A DNA stretch of 28,298 nt, from positions 1 to 28,298 of IMG/VR virus record IMGVR_UViG_3300046462_000434; one strand, 5' to 3'. Positions 7,812-15,723 of the stretch are shown in pieces. The notes below the pieces were generated by a model. It was not told the DNA's origin, ran no database searches, and worked only from the letters and a program-made list of their open reading frames with translations. The position numbers and the translations under genes were made by a program. Each line of letters begins with the position of its first letter. Within the stretch, counting starts at the first letter, position 1. The stretch comes from a virus.

Positions 7812-8606
7812 TTAGAAAAGCTGTGTCACCACATCTGCATCCCAATTGGTAATAACCAGTTCTTTGCTAGTCCCCGGCTGGCCATGTGTACTGCCGATGC
7901 TGTATTTGATATCCAGTCCCATCATCGTAAAACCGTCGAACACGCGGCGGATATCCGGGTGATCGTTGATGCTGACCATCACCTGGCCCTTGCAGGTCCG
8001 CATGAATTCGGCCATTTGTTCGTATTGCTCAATCCCGAAGTCCACGCCGTAACCCTCCGTTTGCCAATATGGCGGATCGGCATACTGAAATGTATGAGGC
8101 CGGTCGTAGCGTTGCATGCATTCCAGCCAAGGTAAATTTTCAACATAGGTGCCGGCCAGGCGCTGGCGGGCCGCCTTCAGGTTGTCTTCTATCCTGGTGA
8201 GATCGATGGCCGGCCCGGTGGTGGCCGTACCGAAATGTTGTCCGGTCACCTTGCCGCTGAAAGCGTGCTGCTGCAAATAATAGAACCGGGCGGCGCGCTG
8301 AATATCGGTCAAGGTTTCCAGGCGCGCATCCTGGTGCGACTTGAATAGCTGCCGGCTATTGGTCCACCATTCGAACTGCCGTACAAATTCGGCCATATGG
8401 TGCTGTACAACGCGGTACAGATTGACCAGTTCGCCATTGATGTCGTTGATGACCTCGGTGCGCGCCGGCACTGGCCGCAGGAAATACAGCGCGGCGCCAC
8501 CGCAGAACACCTCGACGTAACATTCGTGCGGCGGGAATATGGGAATGAGTTTATCGGCCAGGCGGCGTTTGCCACCCATCCAGGGAATGATCGGACTTGC
8601 TTGCAC
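7812..8606 (-). CDS. DNA adenine methylase, D12 class (Dam-like)
   Basis: 264-aa N6-adenine methyltransferase of the D12 class. The N-terminal PWMGGKRRLADKLIPIFP (8-25) and VEVFCGGAALYF (31-42) form the SAM-binding motifs. The catalytic DPPY is at 177-180 (YADPPYWQTEGYG). No restriction endonuclease is adjacent, so it is an orphan methylase, likely protecting phage DNA or altering host methylation. It starts at GTG 8606 with GGAG 6 bases upstream. The start lies inside com, overlapping by 56 bases in a different frame, as expected if Com controls its translation. The target sequence cannot be read from the protein. Confidence 0.88.
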   Translation of the reverse strand: MQASPIIPWMGGKRRLADKLIPIFPPHECYVEVFCGGAALYFLRPVPARTEVINDINGELVNLYRVVQHHMAEFVRQFEWWTNSRQLFKSHQDARLETLTDIQRAARFYYLQQHAFSGKVTGQHFGTATTGPAIDLTRIEDNLKAARQRLAGTYVENLPWLECMQRYDRPHTFQYADPPYWQTEGYGVDFGIEQYEQMAEFMRTCKGQVMVSINDHPDIRRVFDGFTMMGLDIKYSIGSTHGQPGTSKELVITNWDADVVTQLF

Positions 8607-8763
8607 GTGCTGCTCCAGTGTCAGATGCTCGACGGCATGCTGGTGCGGGGCGCGTGGCTCTCAGGTGGTTCAATGTGCCGCAACGCGGGCACTTGATGGA
8701 CAAAGTGACGTATTCACCTTCCCCTAGTTTTCGGGAACAATTCCCACATCGGATGTCCTGCAT
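8551..8763 (-). CDS. com: Com family zinc-finger translational regulator
   Basis: 70-aa protein resembling phage Mu Com, an mRNA-binding zinc-finger protein that opens the mom ribosome binding site. It begins MQDIRCGNCSRKL. A CxxC pair at 6/9 and a second at 25/28 (IKCPRCGTLNH) form the zinc ligands. It overlaps the following methylase, so it probably activates that gene rather than mom. The reading frame stays open upstream to an ATG at 8943, but that 60-residue extension is low in family signal, so I use the ATG at 8763. No strong ribosome binding site is seen. Confidence 0.8.
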   Translation of the reverse strand: MQDIRCGNCSRKLGEGEYVTLSIKCPRCGTLNHLRATRPAPACRRASDTGAARASKSDHSLDGWQTPPGR

Positions 8764-8798
8764 TTGGGTATACCTGCGTAAATATGCTAGCCTTCGGC

Positions 8799-8814
8799 CC
8801 ACCTGTACAGGTGG
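8799..8814. promoter_or_regulatory. 16-bp perfect palindrome upstream of com
   Basis: CCACCTGTACAGGTGG is a perfect 16-bp palindrome starting 36 bases upstream of the com start. A dimeric regulator could bind it, or it could form a hairpin in a com leader RNA. It also lies inside the optional N-terminal extension of com. No binder is identified. Confidence 0.45.
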
Positions 8815-8952
8815 CGCGGCCTTGGCCTTGCTTGCAGCCGTATTCTGCTGGCACGGTGACGTGATAGGTGTTGACGCACCCGGCACGTCGCCGCGTTCTT
8901 TTTCCAGGCCAGCACTGTAGTACGCCACCTCACAACAAAACATCTCTTGGCA

Positions 8953-8981
8953 GTCAGTAACGCGGATATCAACCCGCTACC
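8953..8981 (+). promoter_or_regulatory. Late promoter element before V, shared with P/O region
   Basis: 29-base element matching 878-906 at 23 positions, with GTAA near its left end and TATCAACCCGCT near its right end. It stands 29 bases before the V start and between the divergent genes com and V. P2 has a late promoter PV at this place that needs Ogr. The region 8764-9010 otherwise holds only the palindrome above; I see no further gene in it. Confidence 0.45.
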
Positions 8982-9010
8982 AGGTGCGCCAATTGCGGCA
9001 ACCCGGCAAC

Positions 9011-9685
9011 ATGCAACGCATGACTGCTGACACCTCCGAACTGCTGCGCTTACTCCTGAATCTGATCCGGTTCGGCACCATTGCCGACATCGATCACGAC
9101 ATCCAGCGCGTGCGTGTTCAGGTCGGCAAGAACATGACCACCTGGCGCCCCTGGGTCACGTTACGGGCCGGCGACGCGCAAACCTGGTTTCCGCCCTCTC
9201 TGGGCGAACAGGTCATCGTGTTGTCGCCTGAAGGTGATTTCACCCAGGCCGCGATCCTTCCGGCGATCTATTCCGATAAATTCATCTCGCCATCGACCAA
9301 CCCGGCGCACCACACCACACGCTACGCCGATGGCGCCGTGGTCCAATACGACCGCGACAGCCACACCTTGAACGCCACGCTGCCGGACGGCACCAGCGTC
9401 ATCGTCGCTCCTGGCAAAGTCACCTCTAACGCGGAAGATACCGAATGCACCGGCAACCTGCTGGTGCAAAAGAACCTGGTCGTCAATCAGAATTTAACGG
9501 TCAACGGCATGTCGGCCCTGAATGGCGGCATGAACGTCCAGGCCGGCAAGGATGGCGGTCCGGCGGCGATGATCCAGGGCATCATGCGCGCCACCGTCGA
9601 CGTGATCGCCGCCGGCATCAGCCTGGTGAAGCACCCGCACGGTGGTATTAAAAAGGGCGACGAAGATTCCGGGGCGCCGAAATGA
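9011..9685 (+). CDS. V: Baseplate assembly protein (spike), gpV-like
   Basis: Tail spike tip that punctures the outer membrane, 224 aa from the ATG at 9011. A start three codons on at 9020 (MTADTSELLRLLLNLIRFG) is equally possible; neither has a clear ribosome binding site. The N-terminal OB-like region contains the P2 gpV pattern (ADIDHDIQRVRVQVG, WRPWVTLRAGDAQTWFPPSLGEQVIVLSPEGDFTQAAILPAIYS). The C-terminus ends LVKHPHGGIKKGDEDSGAPK; the H-x-H type iron-binding tip of P2 gpV is reduced to KHPHGG here. The stop overlaps the W start. Confidence 0.93.
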   Translation: MQRMTADTSELLRLLLNLIRFGTIADIDHDIQRVRVQVGKNMTTWRPWVTLRAGDAQTWFPPSLGEQVIVLSPEGDFTQAAILPAIYSDKFISPSTNPAHHTTRYADGAVVQYDRDSHTLNATLPDGTSVIVAPGKVTSNAEDTECTGNLLVQKNLVVNQNLTVNGMSALNGGMNVQAGKDGGPAAMIQGIMRATVDVIAAGISLVKHPHGGIKKGDEDSGAPK

Positions 9686-10026
9686 TGAACGCCCGCACTG
9701 GCCGCGCCTTATCAACCCTGGCCCATATTCGCCAGTCCCTGGCCGACATCCTCACTACGCCTATCGGCAGCCGCGTCATGCGCCGAAATTACGGTTCGGA
9801 AGTGCCGGAGCTGATCGACCAGCCGTTACACGGCGCGACCGTCCTGCGCATCTATGCTGCGACCGCCCACGCCGTCCTATTGTGGGAACCGCGTATTTCC
9901 CTCACCGGCCTGCAACTGGAACGCGGCCAGGACGGATCCGCCACGCTGATCCTGGACGGCGTCACCAGCGAGCAAGCAGTCCAGCTGGCGGTGCCGGTCG
10001 GCAGCACGGCAGGGGTAGCAGCATGA
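9682..10026 (+). CDS. W: Baseplate wedge protein, gpW-like (gp25 family)
   Basis: 114-aa baseplate protein of the T4 gp25/P2 gpW family (P2 115 aa). The signature ADILTTPIGSRVMRRNYGSEVPELIDQP at residues 21-48 is near-invariant in this family. The start at ATG 9682 overlaps the V stop; a second ATG follows at once at 9685. The stop overlaps the J start (ATGA). Confidence 0.95.
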   Translation: MMNARTGRALSTLAHIRQSLADILTTPIGSRVMRRNYGSEVPELIDQPLHGATVLRIYAATAHAVLLWEPRISLTGLQLERGQDGSATLILDGVTSEQAVQLAVPVGSTAGVAA

Positions 10027-10904
10027 GCGGCATTGATTTATCGCGCCTACCGGCACCCAATGTCATCGAGCCGCTGGATTTCGAGACGATCCTGGCCGAG
10101 CAGTTGGCCGACCTGGAGGAACGCGATACCGAATTCGTCGGCTTGCAGGAATCCGATCCGGCCATGAAGGTGCTGCAGGTCACCGCCTACCGCGAGTTAA
10201 AAGTGCGGCAACGCATCAATGAAGCGGCACGCGCCGTGATGCTGGCCTATGCCCTGGATGCCGACCTGGATCACCTGGGCGCACTGATGGACGTGCCGCG
10301 CCTGCAAATCTGGCCGGCGGATCCCGACAAAGGGACCGCCGCCGTCATGGAAGAGAACGAGGATTACCGCCGGCGCATCCAGTTGGCGCCGCAGGGCTTG
10401 TCCGTCGCCGGTCCTGAAGGCGCGTACATTTTCCATGCCCTAAGCGCGGACGGTCGCGTGCGCAATGCCACGGCAACCAGCCCCGCGCCCGGTCATGTCG
10501 TGGTCACGATCCTGTCGCATGAGGGCGACGGCACCCCCTCCCAGGAGCTGCTGGACATAGTTGCTTCGTACCTGGCGCAAGACGGCATTCGTCCCCTGAC
10601 CGACTATGTTCTGGTGCGGGCGGCGCAGATCGAGCGCTACCAGGTGAAGGCTACCCTTTTCAGTTTTTCCGGACCGGATTCAACCGTGGTGGTGGCCGAA
10701 GCCGAGAAGCGCATGCGGCAATACGCCAAGGATGCGCACCAGCTGGGTCGTGTGCCGACCCATTCCGGCATCGAGGCCGCATTGCATGTGTCAGGTGTGG
10801 AACGCGTCGTACTGGCCACCCCGACCAGCGATCCCGATATTTCGAAGCTGCGGGCGTACTACTGCGATGACATCGCCATTACCTATGGCGGCGTGCATGA
10901 GTAA
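10023..10904 (+). CDS. J: Baseplate J protein, gpJ-like
   Basis: 293-aa baseplate edge component (P2 gpJ 302 aa). The N-terminus MSGIDLSRLPAPNVIEPLDFETILAEQLADL and the central ENEDYRRRIQLAPQGLSVAGPEGAYIFHALSADGRV region are typical. It forms part of the ring between W and the fibre-bearing I. The start overlaps W by 4 bases and the stop overlaps I by 8 bases. Confidence 0.95.
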   Translation: MSGIDLSRLPAPNVIEPLDFETILAEQLADLEERDTEFVGLQESDPAMKVLQVTAYRELKVRQRINEAARAVMLAYALDADLDHLGALMDVPRLQIWPADPDKGTAAVMEENEDYRRRIQLAPQGLSVAGPEGAYIFHALSADGRVRNATATSPAPGHVVVTILSHEGDGTPSQELLDIVASYLAQDGIRPLTDYVLVRAAQIERYQVKATLFSFSGPDSTVVVAEAEKRMRQYAKDAHQLGRVPTHSGIEAALHVSGVERVVLATPTSDPDISKLRAYYCDDIAITYGGVHE

Positions 10905-11451
10905 GCCGGTGCGCTCCCTGCTGCCGCCGAATACCACGCCCCAAGAGCGGGCGCTGGAAGCGACCTTGTCCCGCATCTCGGACGTAGCCGTGCCGCTACG
11001 TGCACTCTACCGGCCAGGTGAGATACCGCTCGATCAGCTGCCTTGGTTGGCCTGGCAACTGTCGGTCGAGAGCTGGAAACCTTACTGGACCGAAGAGGTG
11101 CGGCGCGCCCGCGTGCGCAATGCCATGAAGATCCACCGCCAAAAGGGCACCGCCAAGGCGGTCAAGGATGTGGTGGCAGCGTTCGGCGGCGCCATTCTGC
11201 TACGTGAGTGGTGGCAAAAGGCCCCCATGGGCGAGCCACACACCTTCGACCTGGTCATGACCCTGACCGGCGCCGGCGGCCAGTCTGCGACGGCTGAATT
11301 TGTGGACGATGTGATTGCCGAGGTCAATCGCACAAAACCCGTTCGTAGCCACTTTACGTTTACCCAGGGGATCGAGACGCAAGCGGCCATTGCCGTAGTG
11401 ACCGTCGTGCGCCCTGTGACTTATGCCCGCTTAAATCTGACTGAAGCCTAA
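10897..11451 (+). CDS. I: Phage tail protein I, gpI-like
   Basis: 184-aa baseplate protein linking the tail fibre to J (P2 gpI 176 aa). Hallmarks are SLLPPNTTPQERALEATLSRISDVAVPLRALYRPGEIPLDQLPWLAWQLSVE and the following KIHRQKGTAKAVKDVVAAFGG. I use the ATG at 10897, inside the end of J, because it gives the family N-terminus; the longer in-frame reading upstream is J in another frame. Confidence 0.94.
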   Translation: MSKPVRSLLPPNTTPQERALEATLSRISDVAVPLRALYRPGEIPLDQLPWLAWQLSVESWKPYWTEEVRRARVRNAMKIHRQKGTAKAVKDVVAAFGGAILLREWWQKAPMGEPHTFDLVMTLTGAGGQSATAEFVDDVIAEVNRTKPVRSHFTFTQGIETQAAIAVVTVVRPVTYARLNLTEA

Positions 11452-11455
11452 CCCT

Positions 11456-12985
11456 ATGCCTGGACTCCAAATCATTATCACCAAGGCCGGACGCGCCGCC
11501 CTGGTCAACGCCGAACACAATGGCACGGCGCCGCTCAAAATTGCCGAGATCGGCATTACGGCCGCCGTGTTTTCAGCCAATGAGGACACACTTGCCCTGC
11601 CGGGTGAGATCAAGCGTATCAAGACCATTTCCGGCGAGGTTGTGGCCCCCGATACGATGCACGTCACGATCCGCGATGAAAGCAGCGACACCTATACGGT
11701 GCGCGGTATTGGCTATTGGCTCGGTAACGGCGTGCTGCTGGGCGTCTATAGTCAGCCGGATCCAATACTGCAAAAGTCCACGCAGTCGATGATGCTGCTG
11801 GCGGCCGACACCGTATTTACAACGATTGCCGCCACGTCGCTGACCTTCGGCGATGCCAATTTCACGAACCCGCCGGCCACTACCCTGCGCCAGGGCGTGG
11901 TCGAACTGGCGACCGCTGATGAAACGGTCGCCGGCAAGGATGCCACCCGCGCCGTGACGCCGGCAGGATTGGCGCCTGCCTTAGTCAACGCTATCAATAG
12001 CCACAAGGCCGAAGCGGATCCGCACCAGGCGTACCTCACTGCCGACCGCGCCAATGCGCTGTACTTCTGCAAGCTCCCCGCTGTGACCAGCAGCGATACC
12101 GACTGCGACACTCTGCTGGAAACAGGCGTGCGCGATGTCTCTGTCGCCAATGATCGCGGCGTCATCGGCGCCACCAAGCTGCCTGTGGGCGCCGACGGTT
12201 TCGGCACCTTGACCACCGAGAACGGCGGCCAGTTCGTCCACCAGGTCTATACAGAAGCGACCATTGCGCACCGCACCTGGCAGCGCTCCGGTTATCTGGG
12301 TGCGAATAAACCGTTTGAGGGGCACGACTGGAAGCTGCTCTGGGATTCCGCGACCTTTGATCCTGGCGCGAAGCAGGACAAGCTCGCCTACATCCCGGTC
12401 CAGCAAGGCACCGGCATCGGACAAACACCCAATACCGTCAAGATCGGCTGGAGCAACGGCAGCGGCGTGAAGGTGACGGTGGATGCTACCGACATAGGGT
12501 CGGTCGCTTTTGCTTCACATCGCACTAGATTGAATTGGAATGGCATCGGCGGCCAACCTCCATGGATTTATGGCGGAACGACACCGGATGACGTCAATGT
12601 CTACAACCCGTCTAATTTCAACGTCAACTATGCCAATAGCGCCGGCAACGCCAATACCTGGAACGGTTTTCCATTACGATTTGCGGAGAACCCTGCCGGC
12701 AATTTGCCGTATTACCTACTAGGCGTCGAAGCTGGCCGTAGCGATATCTCCATCTACAACCGCACGGCCCTGTCGGTTGGTTCCGCCATGACCGCCGTCT
12801 ACGCCGGGCAGTTGACCGGTCCGGGGCTGCAAAACCAAAGCATCGGCGGCTACTTGTTGAACAAGAATTACACCAACCCCGAAGCCGCTGGCTCGTGGCA
12901 ATTGCGCGGCTTCGCCTATGACTTCGCGTCGGGCGGCGATGGCGGTATCGGTACACGAACAGCTTTATGGCAAAGGGTAGCGTAA
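11456..12985 (+). CDS. H: Tail fibre protein, gpH-like
   Basis: 509-aa receptor-binding fibre, shorter than P2 gpH (669 aa). The N-terminal 160 residues match the phage tail-collar fibre domain that docks on gpI (ITKAGRAALVNAEHNGTAPLKIAEIGI). A fibre repeat GVVELATADETVAGKDATRAVTPAGLAPAL follows at about 144-175. The C-terminal half shows fibre-type repeats (PPWIYGGTTPDDVNVYNPSNFNVNYANSAGNANT) and a Gly-rich tip ending TALWQRVA. The tip is likely the host-range determinant. It is followed at once by its chaperone gene (TAATG overlap). No second fibre or invertase was seen. Confidence 0.88.
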   Translation: MPGLQIIITKAGRAALVNAEHNGTAPLKIAEIGITAAVFSANEDTLALPGEIKRIKTISGEVVAPDTMHVTIRDESSDTYTVRGIGYWLGNGVLLGVYSQPDPILQKSTQSMMLLAADTVFTTIAATSLTFGDANFTNPPATTLRQGVVELATADETVAGKDATRAVTPAGLAPALVNAINSHKAEADPHQAYLTADRANALYFCKLPAVTSSDTDCDTLLETGVRDVSVANDRGVIGATKLPVGADGFGTLTTENGGQFVHQVYTEATIAHRTWQRSGYLGANKPFEGHDWKLLWDSATFDPGAKQDKLAYIPVQQGTGIGQTPNTVKIGWSNGSGVKVTVDATDIGSVAFASHRTRLNWNGIGGQPPWIYGGTTPDDVNVYNPSNFNVNYANSAGNANTWNGFPLRFAENPAGNLPYYLLGVEAGRSDISIYNRTALSVGSAMTAVYAGQLTGPGLQNQSIGGYLLNKNYTNPEAAGSWQLRGFAYDFASGGDGGIGTRTALWQRVA

Positions 12986-13548
12986 TGACAAAGACTAATA
13001 GTAATGAATCAAGCGACCAGGAGCTGCGGCCACTTATCGATCCGGCGCCGATTCCGCCGGCGCCGCTGGTGTTTCCGCAATTATTGCGCAAGGCAACGCC
13101 GGCGGAAGAAGAGATCAAGCCGGTTGATCCATACGCCTATACCGACATCCGGGACATCGTGCGCGTGCCGGCTGGCTTTACGTGTTCAGTTAAATTTGTG
13201 CACCGCGACGATTATCTAGCGTTCATGGCCTGTCTGGACGACGTGGAAGCGCATGGCCGTGCCATCCACGCGGACTGCGCTGCCCGGACGGAAGTGCCGA
13301 ATTATTTCCCGACCGACGCCGAGCTGGTGGAAGCCGCGCAGGAACGCATGGCCCGTGAACTGCGCCGCGCCAACAGCGCCGTCACCAAGTACCAGGACCG
13401 CGTCGACGTGGACGACGCCAGCGAGGCCGATATCGGCTTGCTGTTGGCTTGGAAAAAATACCGCGTTGCCTTGAACCGCATCCCTGACCAGGCCGGCTAT
13501 CCGCACGCCATCACCTGGCCGGTCGCACCCGATATCCCAGCTATCTAA
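12985..13548 (+). CDS. Tail fibre assembly chaperone
   Basis: 187-aa chaperone for folding or trimerizing the fibre, in the place of P2 gpG. The C-terminus has the tail-fibre assembly signature LLLAWKKYRVALNRIPDQAGYPHAITWPVAPDI. The N-terminal part is proline-rich and variable. The start at ATG 12985 shares bases with the fibre stop (TAATG); an earlier in-frame ATG at 12967 would extend into the fibre gene. Confidence 0.85.
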   Translation: MTKTNSNESSDQELRPLIDPAPIPPAPLVFPQLLRKATPAEEEIKPVDPYAYTDIRDIVRVPAGFTCSVKFVHRDDYLAFMACLDDVEAHGRAIHADCAARTEVPNYFPTDAELVEAAQERMARELRRANSAVTKYQDRVDVDDASEADIGLLLAWKKYRVALNRIPDQAGYPHAITWPVAPDIPAI

Positions 13549-13579
13549 TTTTTAACCCATTTACCGACAGGAGCTTATT

Positions 13580-14752
13580 TTGCCTACCGATTATCACCAT
13601 GGCGTGCGCGTCATTGAAAAGAACGAGGGCACCCGCCCGATCCGTACTGTCAGCACCGCCGTCATCGGCCTGATCGCTACCGCCGAGGATGCCGACCCGG
13701 CCGTGTTCCCGCTCGACACGCCGGTCCTGCTGACCAATGTGGTCGCCGCCCAAGGTAAGGCTGGCGTCAAGGGCACGCTGCGCCGCTGCCTGGAAGCCAT
13801 CGCCTTGCAGACCAAGCCCATGACCATCGTGGTGCGAGTAGCCGAAGGCAAGGACGAAGCTGAGACGACCTCCAACGTGATCGGCACCACGACCGCCGCC
13901 GGCAAATATACCGGGATTAAGGCGCTGCTGGCAGCGCAGGCCCGGCTCGGGATCAAGCCGCGGATCCTGGGCGCGCCTGGTCTGGACACCAAGCCGGTCG
14001 CCAATGCCCTGGCAAGCCTTGGGCAGCAGTTGCGGGCCTTTGCTTATGTGTCAGCGCACGGCTGCATGACCAAGGAAGAAGCGACCGCCTACCGCAAGGA
14101 TTTCGGCCAGCGCGAACTGATGGTGATCTGGCCGGATTTCGTGAATTGGGACACGGCCACTAATGCCGACGCCAGCATGTCGGCAGTGGCCTATGCCCTG
14201 GGTCTGCGCGCCAAGATCGACGAAGAGATCGGCTGGCATAAAACGATTTCCAATATGGTGGTCAACGGCCCGACCGGCATCTCCTCTGACGTGTTCTGGG
14301 ATCTTCAGGATCCGGCCACCGATGCCGGTTACCTGAACAGCAAGGAAGTCACCACCCTGATCAACAGCAACGGTTTTAGGTTCTGGGGTTCGCGCACCTG
14401 CGAAGCCGGCGGCTACTTTTACTTTGAAAACTACACCCGCACCGCCCAGGTGGTGGCCGACACCATCGCCGAAGCACATATGGCCTATGTCGACGTGCCG
14501 ATGCATCCGGCCTTAGTGAAAGATCTGATCGAGAGCATCAATGCCAAATTCCGCGACCTGATCCGGGGCGGCTATCTGCTGGGCGGCAGTGCCTGGTTCG
14601 ATCCTGAGTACAACAGCAAGGAAAATCTCAAGGACGGCAAGCTGGCAATCGATTACGACTACACGCCAGTGCCCCCTCTGGAAAACCTACTCTTCCAGCA
14701 GCGCATCACAGACCGCTACCTGGCCGAGTTCGCCGCCGCCGTCAACGCCTAA
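13580..14752 (+). CDS. FI: Tail sheath protein, gpFI-like
   Basis: 390-aa contractile sheath subunit, nearly the same length as P2 gpFI (396) and clearly collinear: DYHHGVRVIEKNEGTRPIRTVSTAVIGLIATAEDAD at the start, KPRILGAPGLDTKPVA, QRELMVIWPDF, FWGSRTC, ENYTRTAQVVADTIAEAHM, and IDYDYTPVPPLENLLFQQRITDRYLAEF at the end. The start codon is TTG at 13580, supported by GGAG 6 bases upstream; no ATG fits the N-terminus. This is the first gene of the tail-tube transcript in P2 (promoter PF). Confidence 0.96.
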   Translation: MPTDYHHGVRVIEKNEGTRPIRTVSTAVIGLIATAEDADPAVFPLDTPVLLTNVVAAQGKAGVKGTLRRCLEAIALQTKPMTIVVRVAEGKDEAETTSNVIGTTTAAGKYTGIKALLAAQARLGIKPRILGAPGLDTKPVANALASLGQQLRAFAYVSAHGCMTKEEATAYRKDFGQRELMVIWPDFVNWDTATNADASMSAVAYALGLRAKIDEEIGWHKTISNMVVNGPTGISSDVFWDLQDPATDAGYLNSKEVTTLINSNGFRFWGSRTCEAGGYFYFENYTRTAQVVADTIAEAHMAYVDVPMHPALVKDLIESINAKFRDLIRGGYLLGGSAWFDPEYNSKENLKDGKLAIDYDYTPVPPLENLLFQQRITDRYLAEFAAAVNA

Positions 14753-14783
14753 CCCGTTATTTACATAGAAAGCACAGCACACC

Positions 14784-15293
14784 ATGGGCATGCCTAAGAA
14801 ACTCAAAGATTTTATTCTATTCGATAGCGGCAATTCCTATCGCGGCCAGGTGACGGAAATCACCTTGCCGAAACTCTCCCGCAAGATGGAAGAGTACCGC
14901 GCCGGCGGCATGACCGGCCCGGTATCGGTCGATCTGGGCAATGAGGCCATCACCCTGGAATGGACTGCCGGCGGCCTGCTCCTGGAAGCCCTGCTGCAGT
15001 ACGGCGCCCGCAGCCATAACGCCACGCAATTGCGCTTCGCCGGCGCGTACGAGAATGACGACGACGGCACCGTGTCGGCCGTCGAGGTGGTGGTGCGCGG
15101 TCGGCACAAGGAAATCGACATGGGCAACGCCAAGTCCGCCGAGGACACCAGCCAGAAATACACCACCGCGTGCAGCTATTACAAGCTGACCATCGATAAC
15201 CGGCCCATCTTTGAATTCGATTTCATCAACGCCATCGAGAAGATCGGCGGCGAAGACCGCAACGCGTCTATTCGTAGCGCTATCGGCCTGTAA
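14784..15293 (+). CDS. FII: Tail tube protein, gpFII-like
   Basis: 169-aa major tail tube protein (P2 gpFII 172 aa). It begins MGMPKKLKDFILFDSGNSYRGQVTEITLPKLSRKMEEYRAGGMTGPV, the typical family opening, and ends near the conserved IDNRPIFEFDFINA. It polymerizes inside the sheath around the tape measure. It is placed 31 bases after FI. The ribosome binding site is weak. Confidence 0.95.
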   Translation: MGMPKKLKDFILFDSGNSYRGQVTEITLPKLSRKMEEYRAGGMTGPVSVDLGNEAITLEWTAGGLLLEALLQYGARSHNATQLRFAGAYENDDDGTVSAVEVVVRGRHKEIDMGNAKSAEDTSQKYTTACSYYKLTIDNRPIFEFDFINAIEKIGGEDRNASIRSAIGL

Positions 15294-15358
15294 GGCAGGT
15301 CAAGAACAACACCAACCCCTTTTTTTATTTCACTTGCAACACCTTACTGAAAGCCCTC

Positions 15359-15715
15359 ATGAAAACCACTTCTCCGACTTCCGCCACCATCGCCGCCGCT
15401 GCTGCATCGGCTACTACCTCCAGCCTGTATAAAACCGTCATCCTGGACGAACCGCTGACCCGTGGCGATACCGTCATCACCTCCGTGCAGGTCCGCAAGC
15501 CCCTGTCGGGCGAACTGCGCGGGGTCTCCCTGATGGAGCTGGGCAATATGGATGTCGCCTCCCTGCAGCGCGTCCTGCCGCGTATCACGCAGCCGACCCT
15601 GGCCCCACACGATGTGGCAAACCTGGATCCGGCGGACCTGATGGCCTTGGGCGCCGAGGTGGCCATTTTTTTGCTGAAGAAAGCAGATCGTCCGGTGGTC
15701 TACCCGACCGCGTAG
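15359..15715 (+). CDS. E: Tail assembly chaperone, gpE-like
   Basis: 118-aa tail assembly protein (P2 gpE 91 aa). The hydrophobic core LYKTVILDEPLTRGDTVITSVQVRKPLSGELRGVSLMELGNMDVASLQRVLPRITQPTLAP is typical, and the N-terminal 20 residues are low-complexity Ala/Ser/Thr. Near its 3' end the slippery run T TTT TTG at 15667-15673 sits in the zero frame and opens access to E', as in P2. It acts with E' on the tape measure T before tube polymerization. Confidence 0.92.
   Translation: MKTTSPTSATIAAAAASATTSSLYKTVILDEPLTRGDTVITSVQVRKPLSGELRGVSLMELGNMDVASLQRVLPRITQPTLAPHDVANLDPADLMALGAEVAIFLLKKADRPVVYPTA
15667..15673 (+). promoter_or_regulatory. Programmed -1 frameshift site of E/E'
   Basis: Heptamer T TTT TTG with the codons TTT TTG in the E frame. 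Slipping one base back gives TTT TTT, and reading continues in the -1 frame to the stop at 15840, producing a 160-aa E+E' protein (105 residues of E plus 55). P2 uses a T-run of the same type at the same place. Confidence 0.85.
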
Positions 15716-15723
15716 AGGATCCC

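Noticed and set aside
8597-8920. Plus-strand open frame opposite com
   Set aside because: Com has clear zinc-finger signatures on the minus strand; this frame has none.
8764-8943. 60-residue N-terminal extension of com
   Set aside because: The frame is open, but the extension lacks family similarity and contains the 16-bp palindrome, which suits a leader better. Not fully excluded.
15310-15325. T-rich run before E as a terminator
   Set aside because: No stem precedes the T run, and it would cut the tail operon.
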